DNA of 64,000 nucleotides from Diphasiastrum complanatum (taxonomy: Eukaryota > Streptophyta > Lycopodiopsida > Lycopodiales > Lycopodiaceae): positions 25,340,503-25,404,502 of the forward strand of contig CM055095.1 of assembly GCA_029204225.1 (NCBI GenBank), in the 5' to 3' direction. The position numbers and the translations under genes were made by a program. Below, piece after piece: positions 32,740 through 43,445 of the stretch (the first letter of the stretch is position 1; each line of letters starts with the position of its first letter). The notes beneath the pieces were generated by a model. The model was not told where the DNA came from. It worked only from the letters and a program-made list of their open reading frames with translations, and ran no database searches.

Positions 32740-35200
32740 TTGTGGCTGCAATTTTGACATTGTTTCATCGTCTCCACTCTGTCGTTGTTAAACAATGCAA
32801 TTTTCTATTTTCATTTTACACTTTCTTTTTAGTCTCTTGCTCTCCATCGCTCGCTGCTTTCGTGCTCGCTACCACTATTATGTCATTCTACTATCATTTT
32901 CGCCATCAAAATGGATGCAACTGCAAGCACCAGTGCAACTATCAACTGGAAAATCTATGCATCCATTCGACTTGCTTCAATTCAGTACTTACTAAATCGT
33001 TGCAAGTTGAGTAATTTGAAAGTGGATCCATCAATCGTGTTTCCAGAGATCAACACCGAGTTTGTTCACTCTATTCATACGGTGGCTAACTCTGATTTCT
33101 AGGTTACATTGCAAAATAACACCTTTACGGCTAATGAAGCTGCATTCTCTGAAGCCCTTGGATTTCCAACAAATGGGAGAACTAACGTCACCTCTAAGGA
33201 CTCCATTGATGAGGTGACTTATTTTTTATCGAACTGCTTGTACCAAGCAAAGGGTACAAGATCACCATGATGAGGGATGCATAGATGAAATTTTTCTACA
33301 AGTATGCGAACCAGGTGTTGTTCATTACTGATGCTGATGCTTCAATTTCAGCACAGAATTTTGGATATCTGCTAGATGCTCTGGCATGCCATCCAATATG
33401 CTTTGGTACTATAGCATACAAAGCATTTCTACGTTGGATCAAGAATAAAAAGTTTGCTGTAGTAGGAGCACATATCTCATGACTGTGTGACCATTTTGGC
33501 ATTCTTACATAGACAGAAGAAGGTATTTTAGCAGGAAGGATGCTGGCAGCAACAAAGACAGATTTATCGAGCCTTCTACAGGGTATCCCTGTTCCTCAAG
33601 ACCAGCTAGCAGCGGCCACAATCATGGAGGTGGAGGCCATGCCAGTATCAAGGGAAGCAGAAGAGGATGCTACTGCAAAACCCGTTACTGTAGACGGAAC
33701 TCTGGCTGTCGTCTGTATCACTGCCAAATCTTCACCGAAGCAGAAGGGCTCTGCATGCATGGATGACAAAGATACTATGTCCGATAAAGGCAAAGAGGTA
33801 GATGAGGAAGCTACTGACGCAGAGGAGGATGCAGAGGCAAATAAAGACAATCTTTACAGGTGGTACCACCGATTTTCCTTGGGTGCCAAGGACATTGTGG
33901 AGAAGATCCATGCTTATGACCTGCACATACAAGACATTATGAAGCAGATGTTCCACCAAATGGACGAGTTGAATAGCAACATCGCAATGTTATCTGAGCA
34001 AAATTCATCTATGAAAGTAGATAGCAAGATTTTAACTGAGCGAAATCGCTCTCTAGGCTGACTGCTCCAGAAGTCGAATGAGGAAGCACAACTTTTTCAA
34101 GATAGCAATAACGCACTTCAAGCCAAATCTGCCGAATTGTAGAGAAATTTTGATTCGCTGACAACCGAACTCAATAAGGTCAGTGTAGAAGAGGCTTCTC
34201 TGCAGACCAAGCTTCATGATGAAGGCATGAAGAGAATAAAGACAAAAATTGCCTTAAAACTATGTTGCAGCTCTGGTCTAATCCAGATAGATTCTTCAAA
34301 GTTGCAGTCTCTTCAAGACCAGATGCTCAAGAATTTTTGAGTTGACTTTCTGATTCCACTCGAGAATGACAAAGCAGTTGTCGAAGAGGAACTTGTTGAG
34401 CTGAAGGGGTTATCAGTCGAAACGACTACTTGCTCCGGGCCAGATGCACATGAAGAGTATTCGCAGGCCTTGGAGAAGATCAATGATTTGACAAAGCAGC
34501 TCCAGGCAACCCAAAAATGTACAGGAGTGGCAGATTACCTGGAGTATGAAGAAGCATGTATGAAAATTTTTGATCTATAGAAGGAGGCAGCAGACCTCAA
34601 ACAACAGCTTGAAGACCAAAAGCTCGATGTAGATATCCACAGACAAGACATTGTAGAAGCACAACCTAAACCAAAGCGACAGAAGAGGAATCAGTCTAAG
34701 GTATGTGCGGAACGCTTTCAAGTTTTTCCTAAAAAATTCTGGAAGTGGTGTCCTTGCATGTTAATGTTGAAATTACAATGGCATGTCGACTATTTGATGC
34801 TACCAGACACAATAGGCATGGCATTCAAGGATTGGCAGATAGAGTGGAACAAAGAAGACTTCCTCTGGTTATGGGACCAATTAAGCATAGAATAGAAAGG
34901 ATGTTTATGCTGGGCCATAATCCAAGGAAAGTTCAAAGTTATGCCATTCGGATAAGTGGAATTGTACATAGGCTCAACATTTTTGTATGCGCTGGAGTAC
35001 ATCCGAATAAAGGAGTACCAGTTTTTGTGGCATAACGACTCGAAGCAAAAGTTTTGGAGGAAGCATGCGCAGTTTAAGTTATATTCACCAGAAGGCCGGG
35101 CAAATATCGAAAAATTTGACGATGCGTCTGCTGTTGGATGTTAACATGGTGTATCCGGAGCTGTATAGTATCTACACCAATTGGGAGCGCAATTTTTCTA
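32740..35200 (+). pseudogene. Decayed coiled-coil ORF of plant mobile-element type
   Basis: Plus frames read as one worn gene. The N-terminal domain has IVFPEINTEFVHSIHTVANS, then LGFPTNGRTN and LDALACHPICFG, which resembles the plant mobile or transposon-protein domains found in many plant elements. An acidic linker follows, then a long coiled coil (33.85-34.65 kb; MDELNSNIAMLSEQNSSM, LQSLQDQMLK, DLTKQLQATQK), and a Trp-rich C-terminal region near 34.75-35.15 kb. It has several breaks. It lies between two facing copia LTRs and runs into a copia protease piece at 35.22 kb, so it may be cargo of a retroelement. Function unknown. Confidence 0.5.
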
Positions 35201-35219
35201 GTTATTTTGCAAAAATAAA

Positions 35220-37331
35220 ACACAATTTTCAGGGGGAGGAGGAGGATGAAGTAGATGTATTCTTGATGGCATGTCCATCCTCACCAACAAGCAATGGCAA
35301 TTCAAGAGATACATGGTGGATTGATAGTGGGCCCTCCGACATATCTTGTGAGAAGGACTTTTTCTCAACCTTACACTCATTCAATGATGCTAAAAAGTTT
35401 GTTTTTACTACAAGTGATGAAGAGTGTAGGATAGATGGTGTTGGTACCATCTCTTTGTATCTAGAATCCTTAATAAGTATGGATCTAGAAAATGTCCTTT
35501 ATGTACCATCAATCACCAAGTATATGCTAAGTAGTGTTGCTTTTGAGAGTGCGAGCTTGGCAAAGGAGGAGATCACTCAAGAGGAGATCTTGGCAAAGTG
35601 TGATCTTGCTTGCATTGAGGAGGAGCATCAAAAGGAGGAAGATCTTGAGGATCAACCTCAAAGCATGAGAGTTCCAAGGGAGTCCTCAATGACAATGGCC
35701 GAGTCATCAAATTGCATGCAAATTTGCCATTCAAGTGTGCGTCTTTCAAGGATGGTGAGCATTGGAGAGTCTACTATCTTTGAATACTTGTTGGATAGTA
35801 TTAGTAGACATGGAGTGACTTGTTGCTTATCTTTAACATCTATGATGTTTAGTACTCTTTATGACAAGACAATGAAATTAGATGCTTTCAAATCTTCATT
35901 TGTTGTTGATATAGAAATTTCATTGGATAACTATTTTTGTAATAGTTTGAATAGTGTCATAAAAGATGAAACACCATTTGTATTGAAAATCTTTGGGTTC
36001 ACATGCTTTGAGCATGATCATTCCAATGTAAGGACCAAAGATTATCCTATTTCAATGATAGGAAGAATGGTAGTGTTTTGCTCTTCAAGTAGAGATTGTA
36101 GAACGTTTCCCACCAAAGAAGTTGTCAATGGTGAAAATGTGATATTTCAAGAGTGGAAGATTTGTAAACTTGAAGAAGCACATTTGGATCAACACCTCAT
36201 TCAATTCATTGATGGTTTGGAGTCAAGTCAAGTGGAGGATCAAGCTCAAGATCCGAGGACTCCAAGAAGAACCTTGAGTATCAAGATGGAGTCGACTCAA
36301 TCATGTGGATCAAGCAAGGCAAGTTGTCTTTGGCAACATTATGTATGCACTTAATAGTTTATTTGATGTCTCTTCAAGTGCACAAAATGCCTTGGAATCC
36401 ATGGCTTGGCATGATGTTTAGTTTTGAAGTGTGCTACATGTATATAAACACATTTATGGAACATCTTGTAAGGGATCCTTTAAGAGAGGGTGAAAGATCC
36501 TTCATGGACGTCATTCTCTATTGGAGTCTCAAAAGTTCCTTGTTTGTAGCTAGATTTTTTAGACACTTCTAAAAGCTTTCATTCATCTATCGAGAGTTGT
36601 AAACAGATCAAGCTAAATTTGAGGAGGAGTGTGAAGAGTTGCCAAAAATTGGCAAATCTAGCTTGATAAAAAACCATGTAGTATAATGTAAATTTTGTAT
36701 ATAAGTGGATTCCACACATGTGAGGCCAAGATGCCACATGGAAATCCACTCCTAATGTAGGTTAGGTCAAGTCCATAGGGTTGTTCATTTCATTTTGGTA
36801 GTGATTCCTAGTTTATAGGGCCTAAATCCTAGATTTAAGGTGAAAATTGACCAACTAGCTATCTACCAAGCATGACTCTAGGAAATAGACTAGCGTTTCA
36901 TTTTAGGGAAAAAAAGGCTGAGTTAACTTCCTTATTACATGCTAGAAATCCACCTAACTTCACAAAGGAAATCAAATTTGCTATGTATTCCAAACTCCTA
37001 TAGTGAGAAGATAGAATATTTTTGGAGCTCATTGGCAATCTCAAGCTAGTTCACTATGTACATTGAGTTTTTGTGATCCAAATGAAAACAAATTGATTTA
37101 TACTTCATTCTCAGTCTAGAGGTCGTACATCAGGCTGTGGCTTGCACGTGTGGGCTCAAATTTCAATGTTGATCAATGCTTTTGATTGTTAATGCTTGTT
37201 GTTTGTCAAATTGCCAATCTAGATCAACTTTGTTGTGTCTAGTTTTTTGATAGATTGTTAAGAAAGCATCCAATCACTCTTGTGGATCTTTTGTAGATCC
37301 ATTTATGGTCCTAAAGTACAATACTTTCACA
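35220..37331 (+). mobile_element. Ty1/copia derivative: protease piece, odd ORF, 3' LTR
   Basis: The 429-codon frame around 35.07-36.35 kb includes a copia protease segment (WWIDSG, then DLENVLYVPSITKYMLS). Next comes a stretch of about 270 codons with no clear pol match, except a faint integrase-like piece near 35.98-36.15 kb (LKIFGFTCFEHDHSN). The purine tract GAGGAGGAG (36621-36629) and a 702-bp LTR (36630-37331) follow. No RT or RNase H is seen. It is an internally rearranged, non-autonomous element. Confidence 0.75.
36630..37331 (+). repeat. Copia 3' LTR, right arm of the inverted pair
   Basis: It starts TGTGAAGAGTTGCC directly after the purine tract and ends CTTTCACA. It is the same family as 31649-32349 but opposite in orientation. 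A third, more diverged LTR of this family lies at 38895-39340. Confidence 0.9.
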
Positions 37332-38085
37332 CAATTTAGATGGTTTTACTTTGCTTCCTTACAAGTAAGCCAAATTGGGAACCCAATAAACCAATTAGGG
37401 AACCAAGAAGCTTTCAAAAGTTTAAAGGCCAAAAAGACATGGAAAAGAGGTCTAATGTGTCACAAAGGACAAGAATAGAGATTTTTGGGAGTTCAAGTTG
37501 TTTTGATGTTTTAGATCTTCTCTTATTTATGTTTTTGTGCAAATAACCAAGTCTAAGTGATTGTGATATGGTTTTCTCGATTTCAAAGTGAGTGACACTA
37601 TTTTACACACGTAGGAAAGATGGCATTTTGTAGTCCCTTTTTACACTCCCTTGTGTCTTGCGTTTATAAGGGGTATGGATCAATTACCAAACAAATAACC
37701 GATTGTAGTAAAGATGGGAGGGTAGGATAGATGTGAAAGTGAAGAGATTTAGACAACTTAGGTTGTCTCTAACCTTAGTATAGGATCTAGAAATATAAAT
37801 CTTGAGGCTTTCTCATTCTTAGTTGCTCTTTTGTATGGCTGTGTGGGTTTTTTTTTTTTGATTTATCTAGGAATTGTTGGCTCTAAATCTTCTTCTCTTG
37901 AGGTTGGTCTTCCCAAGCGAGGTGAACACTGGAGGGAAAATCCTACCTATGGATCTTAATGATCATATCTTATTTTACAAGACCTCTTCAATTGTTGTTG
38001 ACTAAAATGTTTTACTTGGCTTAAAACAGTAACCACCAAAACACATATCCCGCTGCATTTCAACTTTGGTCAAAGTGAGAATTCT
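37332..38085. other. No recognised feature
   Basis: AT-rich sequence with no domain-bearing ORF and no LTR border that I can identify. Confidence 0.5.
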
Positions 38086-38570
38086 CTAGAAATTATAGTA
38101 TGCCTCAAGATTAATAGGATATGAAGAATTGTCCTTCTCATCCAAAAAAAAACTTTGTAACCTTTGCTTTGCATTGCCATAACCTACCATGATCACCTTC
38201 ATGGATGATGGATCTTCCTTGCTCCTTGTATTCAAAGGGACATGTACATAGCAAATGCATCCAGACTCCTTTAAGTCTTTGAGATTAGGCCTTTCTCTAT
38301 ACCACATCTCATAAGATGTTTTACCAGTGATAGAGCTGCATGGAACTCTATTGCATAAGAAATTAGCACACATGAGATCTTCTCCAAAATGATTAGGTAG
38401 GCAAGCATCTTCCCTTAGAGCCTTAAAACACTCACATCGAGTTGTATTTCTCCTCTCGACCACCCCATTTTGTTGAGGGTTGTAGAGACAAGATCATAGT
38501 CCCTTCTTGATCACAACAGCTTTTAATTTACTGGAGATATCACCATTATCACTACTAGCTAAACCGCTCT
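38086..38570 (-). mobile_element. Ty1/copia integrase fragment
   Basis: The minus frame has MVERRNTTRCECFKALREDA, ANFLCNRVP and YVHVPLNTRSKEDPSSMKVI, matching the integrase C-terminal region of elements B and C. It is broken and has no LTR of its own. Confidence 0.8.
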
Positions 38571-38894
38571 CTTAGGGACTTGAGAAGAATCACACTTTTA
38601 TTTCTCAACAAGATCTATGATGATCTTGAGTTCGATTAATATTCTAGATCTAAATAGATCCAAACCTAGCTCAATTACTCATAAATTCTTCTCCTTGATC
38701 CAAACTTTAGAAGAAGGATGAATAAACTTATACTGCACCAAAAGCACTTTAGACCATAGAAATGCCTCACAAATAAAGCTCTCTCAATTCAAGCTGAATC
38801 ACTTTGACATAATCAATCCTAAATCTATCAAAATCCAAGCCTAATAAGAATGCAATTTTGACTAGTTTTGCATTTCAAGATAAAAAATCATCAA
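38571..38894. other. No recognised feature
   Basis: Probably old element sequence between an integrase fragment and a diverged LTR. No ORF or border is visible. Confidence 0.4.
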
Positions 38895-39780
38895 TGTCAA
38901 AGTATAATACTTTGGACTTTTCTTGGGCCTATTTATAACTCACAAGAGGTACTAACGGATTGATTAACAAATAAATGCAAACTAAACATCAAAAAATGAG
39001 ATCTAGATTGGAAATTCTACACACATCGAACAAGAGCAATCTCAAATCAGTAATCTAAGTGAAGATCGAGCCCCCACACATTTGGCACGACCTTCAGTAC
39101 GGCCTGTAGACAACAAATCAAGTTTAGAACACTTAGAATATGCTTGGATCCAAATGGAAACAAGATACATAGTGCTAGAAGTCGAGGTAGCCTCTTAGCT
39201 CTCAAATATTATTCTAAGGCATTACTATGGAGAGATGATGATACATAGAAAACCTCCTCCCCAACTCGAGTTAGGTGAAAATCCAGCATGTAATAAGGAA
39301 GATGATTGAGACTTTTTGCCCTATTTTTCCATTCTAGCCTAACGCTTGAGTTTTGCCATGTTGGTGGCTAGATTGATCAACCTATTCCATAAATTAGCCT
39401 CTTCGGCCTCCATAACATGAAGCTCTGCCAATAGCCTTTTGAGCCACAAGACCTCCTTGCCCGTTAGGACCCTTTGAATAAGTAGGTTCTCGATACTGAA
39501 GCTTAGCATACCTTTGCTGGATAGTTTGAGGATTAAATGAGCAAAAGGCTGATTCATGACCCGTAGAATTGCACAGATGACAAATAGTATTTGTCATTTG
39601 TTGTTTTAACATTGGACATTCATTCATAGTATGATTGCCTTCACAAATTAAACACCAGATATTTTCATGGCTAGGAAAAGTCTTTGCAAACTTTTCAGGT
39701 TCTTTGTTCGCTTTACCATCAAATTGGTGGTGGGTTCATTGGTCCTCCTTCAGCCATAATTCCAAATTATGTTAATCAGA
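38895..39780 (-). mobile_element. Collapsed Ty1/copia element: diverged LTR, RNase H piece, gag knuckle
   Basis: 38895-39340 is a diverged copy of the 31649-32349 LTR (shared GTACTTTGG-like start, GATCTAGATTGG, CCAGCATGTAATAAGGAAG). Next to it a minus-frame RNase H piece, KEVLWLKRLLAELHVMEAEE, is fused to a zinc-knuckle region (CHLCNSTGHESAFC) and a short gag start near 39.76 kb. Most of pol is gone. It is old and broken. Confidence 0.65.
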
Positions 39781-40150
39781 TAATGAGATTGGATCTAGAT
39801 TTTTCAAACAAAAAATCCTATCTCAGATCAGATCAGATCAGGGATCTGTAAAATCTCTATCACTTGAAAATAATCAGATTTTTGATTTTGGAAAAATAGA
39901 TCTTGATCAAGCGATTGACACTAAAATAAAGCTTTTTTTTTTTTTTTCAGAATCACTATCAAATTATAATAGAATGGTTCAAAAATTTGACAAAGGCTCG
40001 ATCTGGTAAATCAGAACCTAAAAATAAGTTCAGGCGAAGGCTGACTGGACAAAGGTTCTTCACTATTATTTTTGGTAAAAAGTCACTGATCTGGTTATTT
40101 TCTGACAAATTTGATAAAATTAACCTTTGTTGACCTTATAATGAATAAAT
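39781..40150. other. Probable leader of the collapsed copia element
   Basis: AT-rich, with a GATCAGATCAGATCAG run near 39825. No clear primer site is present. Confidence 0.35.
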
Positions 40151-40995
40151 CTAACACAAATAAATATGTGGTAGAATTGGCGAAGGTTTTTGAAGGAATG
40201 CAATCTTGATATCAATATGATGGACAAATAAGGAATGTGAAATAGCTAAAGCAAATAGGAGGCGAATGGTAGACTGTTTAACCATAGAGGAGAATGTCTC
40301 TTGGTAGTCTACTCCATATTTTTGAGAATACCCCTTGGCTACCAATCTGGCCTTGTATTGATCAGCATTCCCATCCGGTTTCAACTTTAGTTTGTAGACC
40401 CATTTGCAGTCCACAATTTTTCTTCCTTAGGTGGTTGCTCCAATGTCCACACTTCATTTTTATGCATGAAGTCGATTTCCTCCTGCATTGTCTTCCTCCA
40501 TTCTTCTGATTCCTGCCTTGTAATTGCTTCTGAGTAAGTGTTATCAGACATTGGTTCTCATCGCAGCTGTTTGCTGCAACTTTCTCAGTAGCCTTCTATC
40601 GGATTCTGATAGAGCGTCTTGGCTCAACTAGATTCTTTGTTTGTTCAGATTGTACTGGTTGCTGTGGGGACTGTGGCTCTTGTCACTCAATCACTTGTTG
40701 ATCTTCTTGATCATGTAGCTCTACAGAAGTCTGCTCTCCCTCTTTAGTCCAGTCAGAGATGTAAGGAGTCAGATCAAAGAATTGATAACCAGTCTGGTCT
40801 GAATCTTCCTAGAATGTCTGCCCATCAAACTTGACATCTCTGCTTACTTGCACCTTATTGGTTTCAAGATCATACAACAACCTGTAGCCAGGTGAATTGA
40901 TTGCATATCCCACAAATATCATGGGTATTGATTTTTCATCAAGCTTGGACCTCTTTTCAATTAACACTACAACCATTAACCCTAATTCCACAATG
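40151..40995 (-). mobile_element. Ty1/copia RT and integrase-tail fragment
   Basis: The minus frame shows the RT start (DCKWVYKLKLKPDGNADQYK, ARLVAKGYSQKYGVDYQETF) and, nearer 41.0 kb, an integrase tail (IFVGYAINSPGYRLLYDLET). It is broken and partial, with no LTR identified. Confidence 0.8.
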
Positions 40996-41339
40996 ATGAC
41001 AACTTACTCTTCTCTATTTCTCCCTTTCTCTCTCACAAAAAGCATAAGAAATAGCAATTCCAATAAGCTTCAGATCCAACAATTAGCAAATACAAAGAAA
41101 ATATGAGAGATGGAGGAAAAGAGATAAAGAGTAAGGACATTCACAAATCCATTCCATAAGAAAGCCAATCTGCTTGTATAGAAATGAAGATGAAAATATG
41201 TACAATAATTTGAAACTGCTACTTATATAGGAAATTGAGGAGATGGGCGCCCCAATTCCTATTGGCTAATTCCTACCTTTCTAACTATTCAAGTTTAAAT
41301 GCTTTATACTTGTTTATTGATCCATCTTGGTTTTACTTC
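40996..41339. other. Unassigned A-rich stretch
   Basis: It separates two minus-strand copia fragments. It has no ORF, and CTTATATAGG near 41223 could be a worn LTR promoter. Confidence 0.35.
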
Positions 41340-42707
41340 AATCTATACACCCACTTGCAATCAAGTGGTTTCTTCCCTTTAGGAAGATCAGCAAGCTCCC
41401 AAGTATGATTCTCCATGAGAGCGTCATAATCCAAGTATGATTCTCCATGAGAGCATCATAATGTATTGAAGACTTTATAACCTTTGATATTTTCACCATA
41501 GCCCACAAATATACCTTTGATAGAAGTGGCATCATCTTTCTTCCTTGTATCCAAGGATTGGTGTACATAACATGTAGATCCAAAATTTTTTAGATCCTTG
41601 AGATTTGGCTTTTCTCCAAATAGACCCTCAAATGGTGTGATCCTTCCAATGGCTTGGTTGGGCAATCTATTGCACAAAAAGTTAGCACAAGTAATTGCCT
41701 CACCCCAAAATGGTTTTGTTAGAGAAGTATCTAGCCTTAAGGCTTTAGCACACTCACAAAGAGATCTATTTTTCCTCTCGACCGTATAAGGACAAGATAA
41801 CTCCCTCTTAATGCCATTAGAATAACAAAACTCTATCATCTCTCCATATCATATCTCAATACCTTAATCTTGTTATTAAGTTGATTTTCAACTAAAGTTT
41901 TGAATTTTACAAATGAATCAAACACAAAACTTTTTTAAGACCGAAAGTAAATCCAAGCATATCTCGAATGATCATCTATAGAAGATACATAGTATTTTGC
42001 ACCACCATTAGATGCTTGAGAGAAGCTATGCACATCTGAATGTATGATCTCAGAGGAGTGTTTTCTGTTGTGGTGGATCTTGAAAATGGAAGCTTATGAG
42101 CCTTTGAGAGGCTACAAGCCTCACAATGCTTTCCACATCTTGACAAATGCTTGGGGAGGCCTAGTGCAAGCTCCTTTGCACACATTAATTCCATTGCTTT
42201 GAAGTTGGCATGGCCCAACCTTTTGTGCCATAGTTCCATGTTGGTGATCTCATCCTTTGCCATGTTAACACTCTCCATTGCCACGCATCTAATTTAAACA
42301 ATCCACCTTGTTTAAATCCTTTAGCTATGCAATAATAATTCTTAAAGATGGAACAAACTCCATGCTTAAATTGTACATCAAGGCCATTATCCATTAATTG
42401 GCCAACACTCAACAAATTCTCAATCATAGATGGTACATAAAGGACATTTTCAAGATTCATCCTTTTGATGATCCCAAGTACAATGGAATAGTACCTACAC
42501 CACTTATCCTACACTCTTGATCACAAGCTGTAAAAATAAGCTTTTTAACATCATAAGAGAGTAGAGTGGAAAAGTAGTCCTTTTGGAAAGTCATGTGGGA
42601 GCTAGCCCCACTATCAATCCAACAAGATGTTGGATTTGGATGATGGTGTTGAGATGGATGCCATTAAGGATGATTCTTCTTCATCCTCATCCTCTTGATG
42701 TGAAATG
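41340..42707 (-). mobile_element. Old copia element O, left part (RT start, integrase, protease)
   Basis: Minus frames carry an RT-start piece, an integrase segment (VERKNRSLCECAKALRLDTS, ANFLCNRLPNQAIG), GAG-pre-integrase (LWHKRLGHANFKAMELM) and protease-end sequence (LENVLYVPSMIENLLSVGQL). A 36-bp tandem duplication sits near 41398-41460. The sequence stops at the AAATG duplication of element B. It has several breaks. It is related to element C by motif wording. Confidence 0.85.
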
Positions 42708-43445
42708 TGTTGAATTTCACACGTGTGGACTGTCCACTACATGTACTTGTGATCTCCTAAGGTGTGTAGATGCACCAAGATCAAGACTAGATTGAGATTC
42801 AAGATCAATCTTGAATCCTATGGCAAAAACACACTACTACATGCATTCAATCACTTCCAACTCTCACTCACACGTGTGGGAAGTATTTAAAAAAATAATC
42901 TAAGTAAAAACAAGCTGCTCTCCTCGGGTAGAGAGAGAAAATACATCAAGAGCTCTCGGGTAGAGAGAGAAAGCTAGAAATCCAATAACTCACAAAATCC
43001 ATGAAATCACCAAATCAATTGACTTCAAAATGAGGAGTACAATGATACTAGTAGGTCCACGAGCTACCACTATGCTTAACTATGATTGGACCACATTTTG
43101 TCACCTCTTGATCCTATTGGATCATTGATCTATGCACCTCTTAATTCTATTGGACTATATTCAAGCACACCTCAATTTCCTATTGGACCTCACAAGGTTC
43201 CACCTCTATATCCTATTGGACCTCTTGGAATTCATCAAACAAAAACTTTACACTTGTCTACACTCTAATTAGCAAGTGTTTAGCCTCTTACTCTATTTTG
43301 GCTCAATAGTGGCATTACAAGTGGAAATGCATAATTTGCCATCTATGCCAAATTTATTCCTATCAACATCCTACACCTAGATGCTTGATGTAAAAAACAT
43401 AAGACCCCTATATCTAACATAGATAATCTTTTTCAATTCTTCACA
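42708..43445 (-). repeat. Element B 3' LTR
   Basis: It starts TGTTGAATTTCACACGTGTG and ends CTTCACA. CACACGTGTG occurs at 42718 and 42869. A duplicated phrase, CTCTCGGGTAGAGAGAGAAA, lies near 42920-42975. Confidence 0.96.

Noticed and set aside
43086-43268. Identical 60-codon ORFs at 43.1 and 48.6 kb
   Set aside because: They lie inside the two LTRs of element B and are simply LTR sequence.
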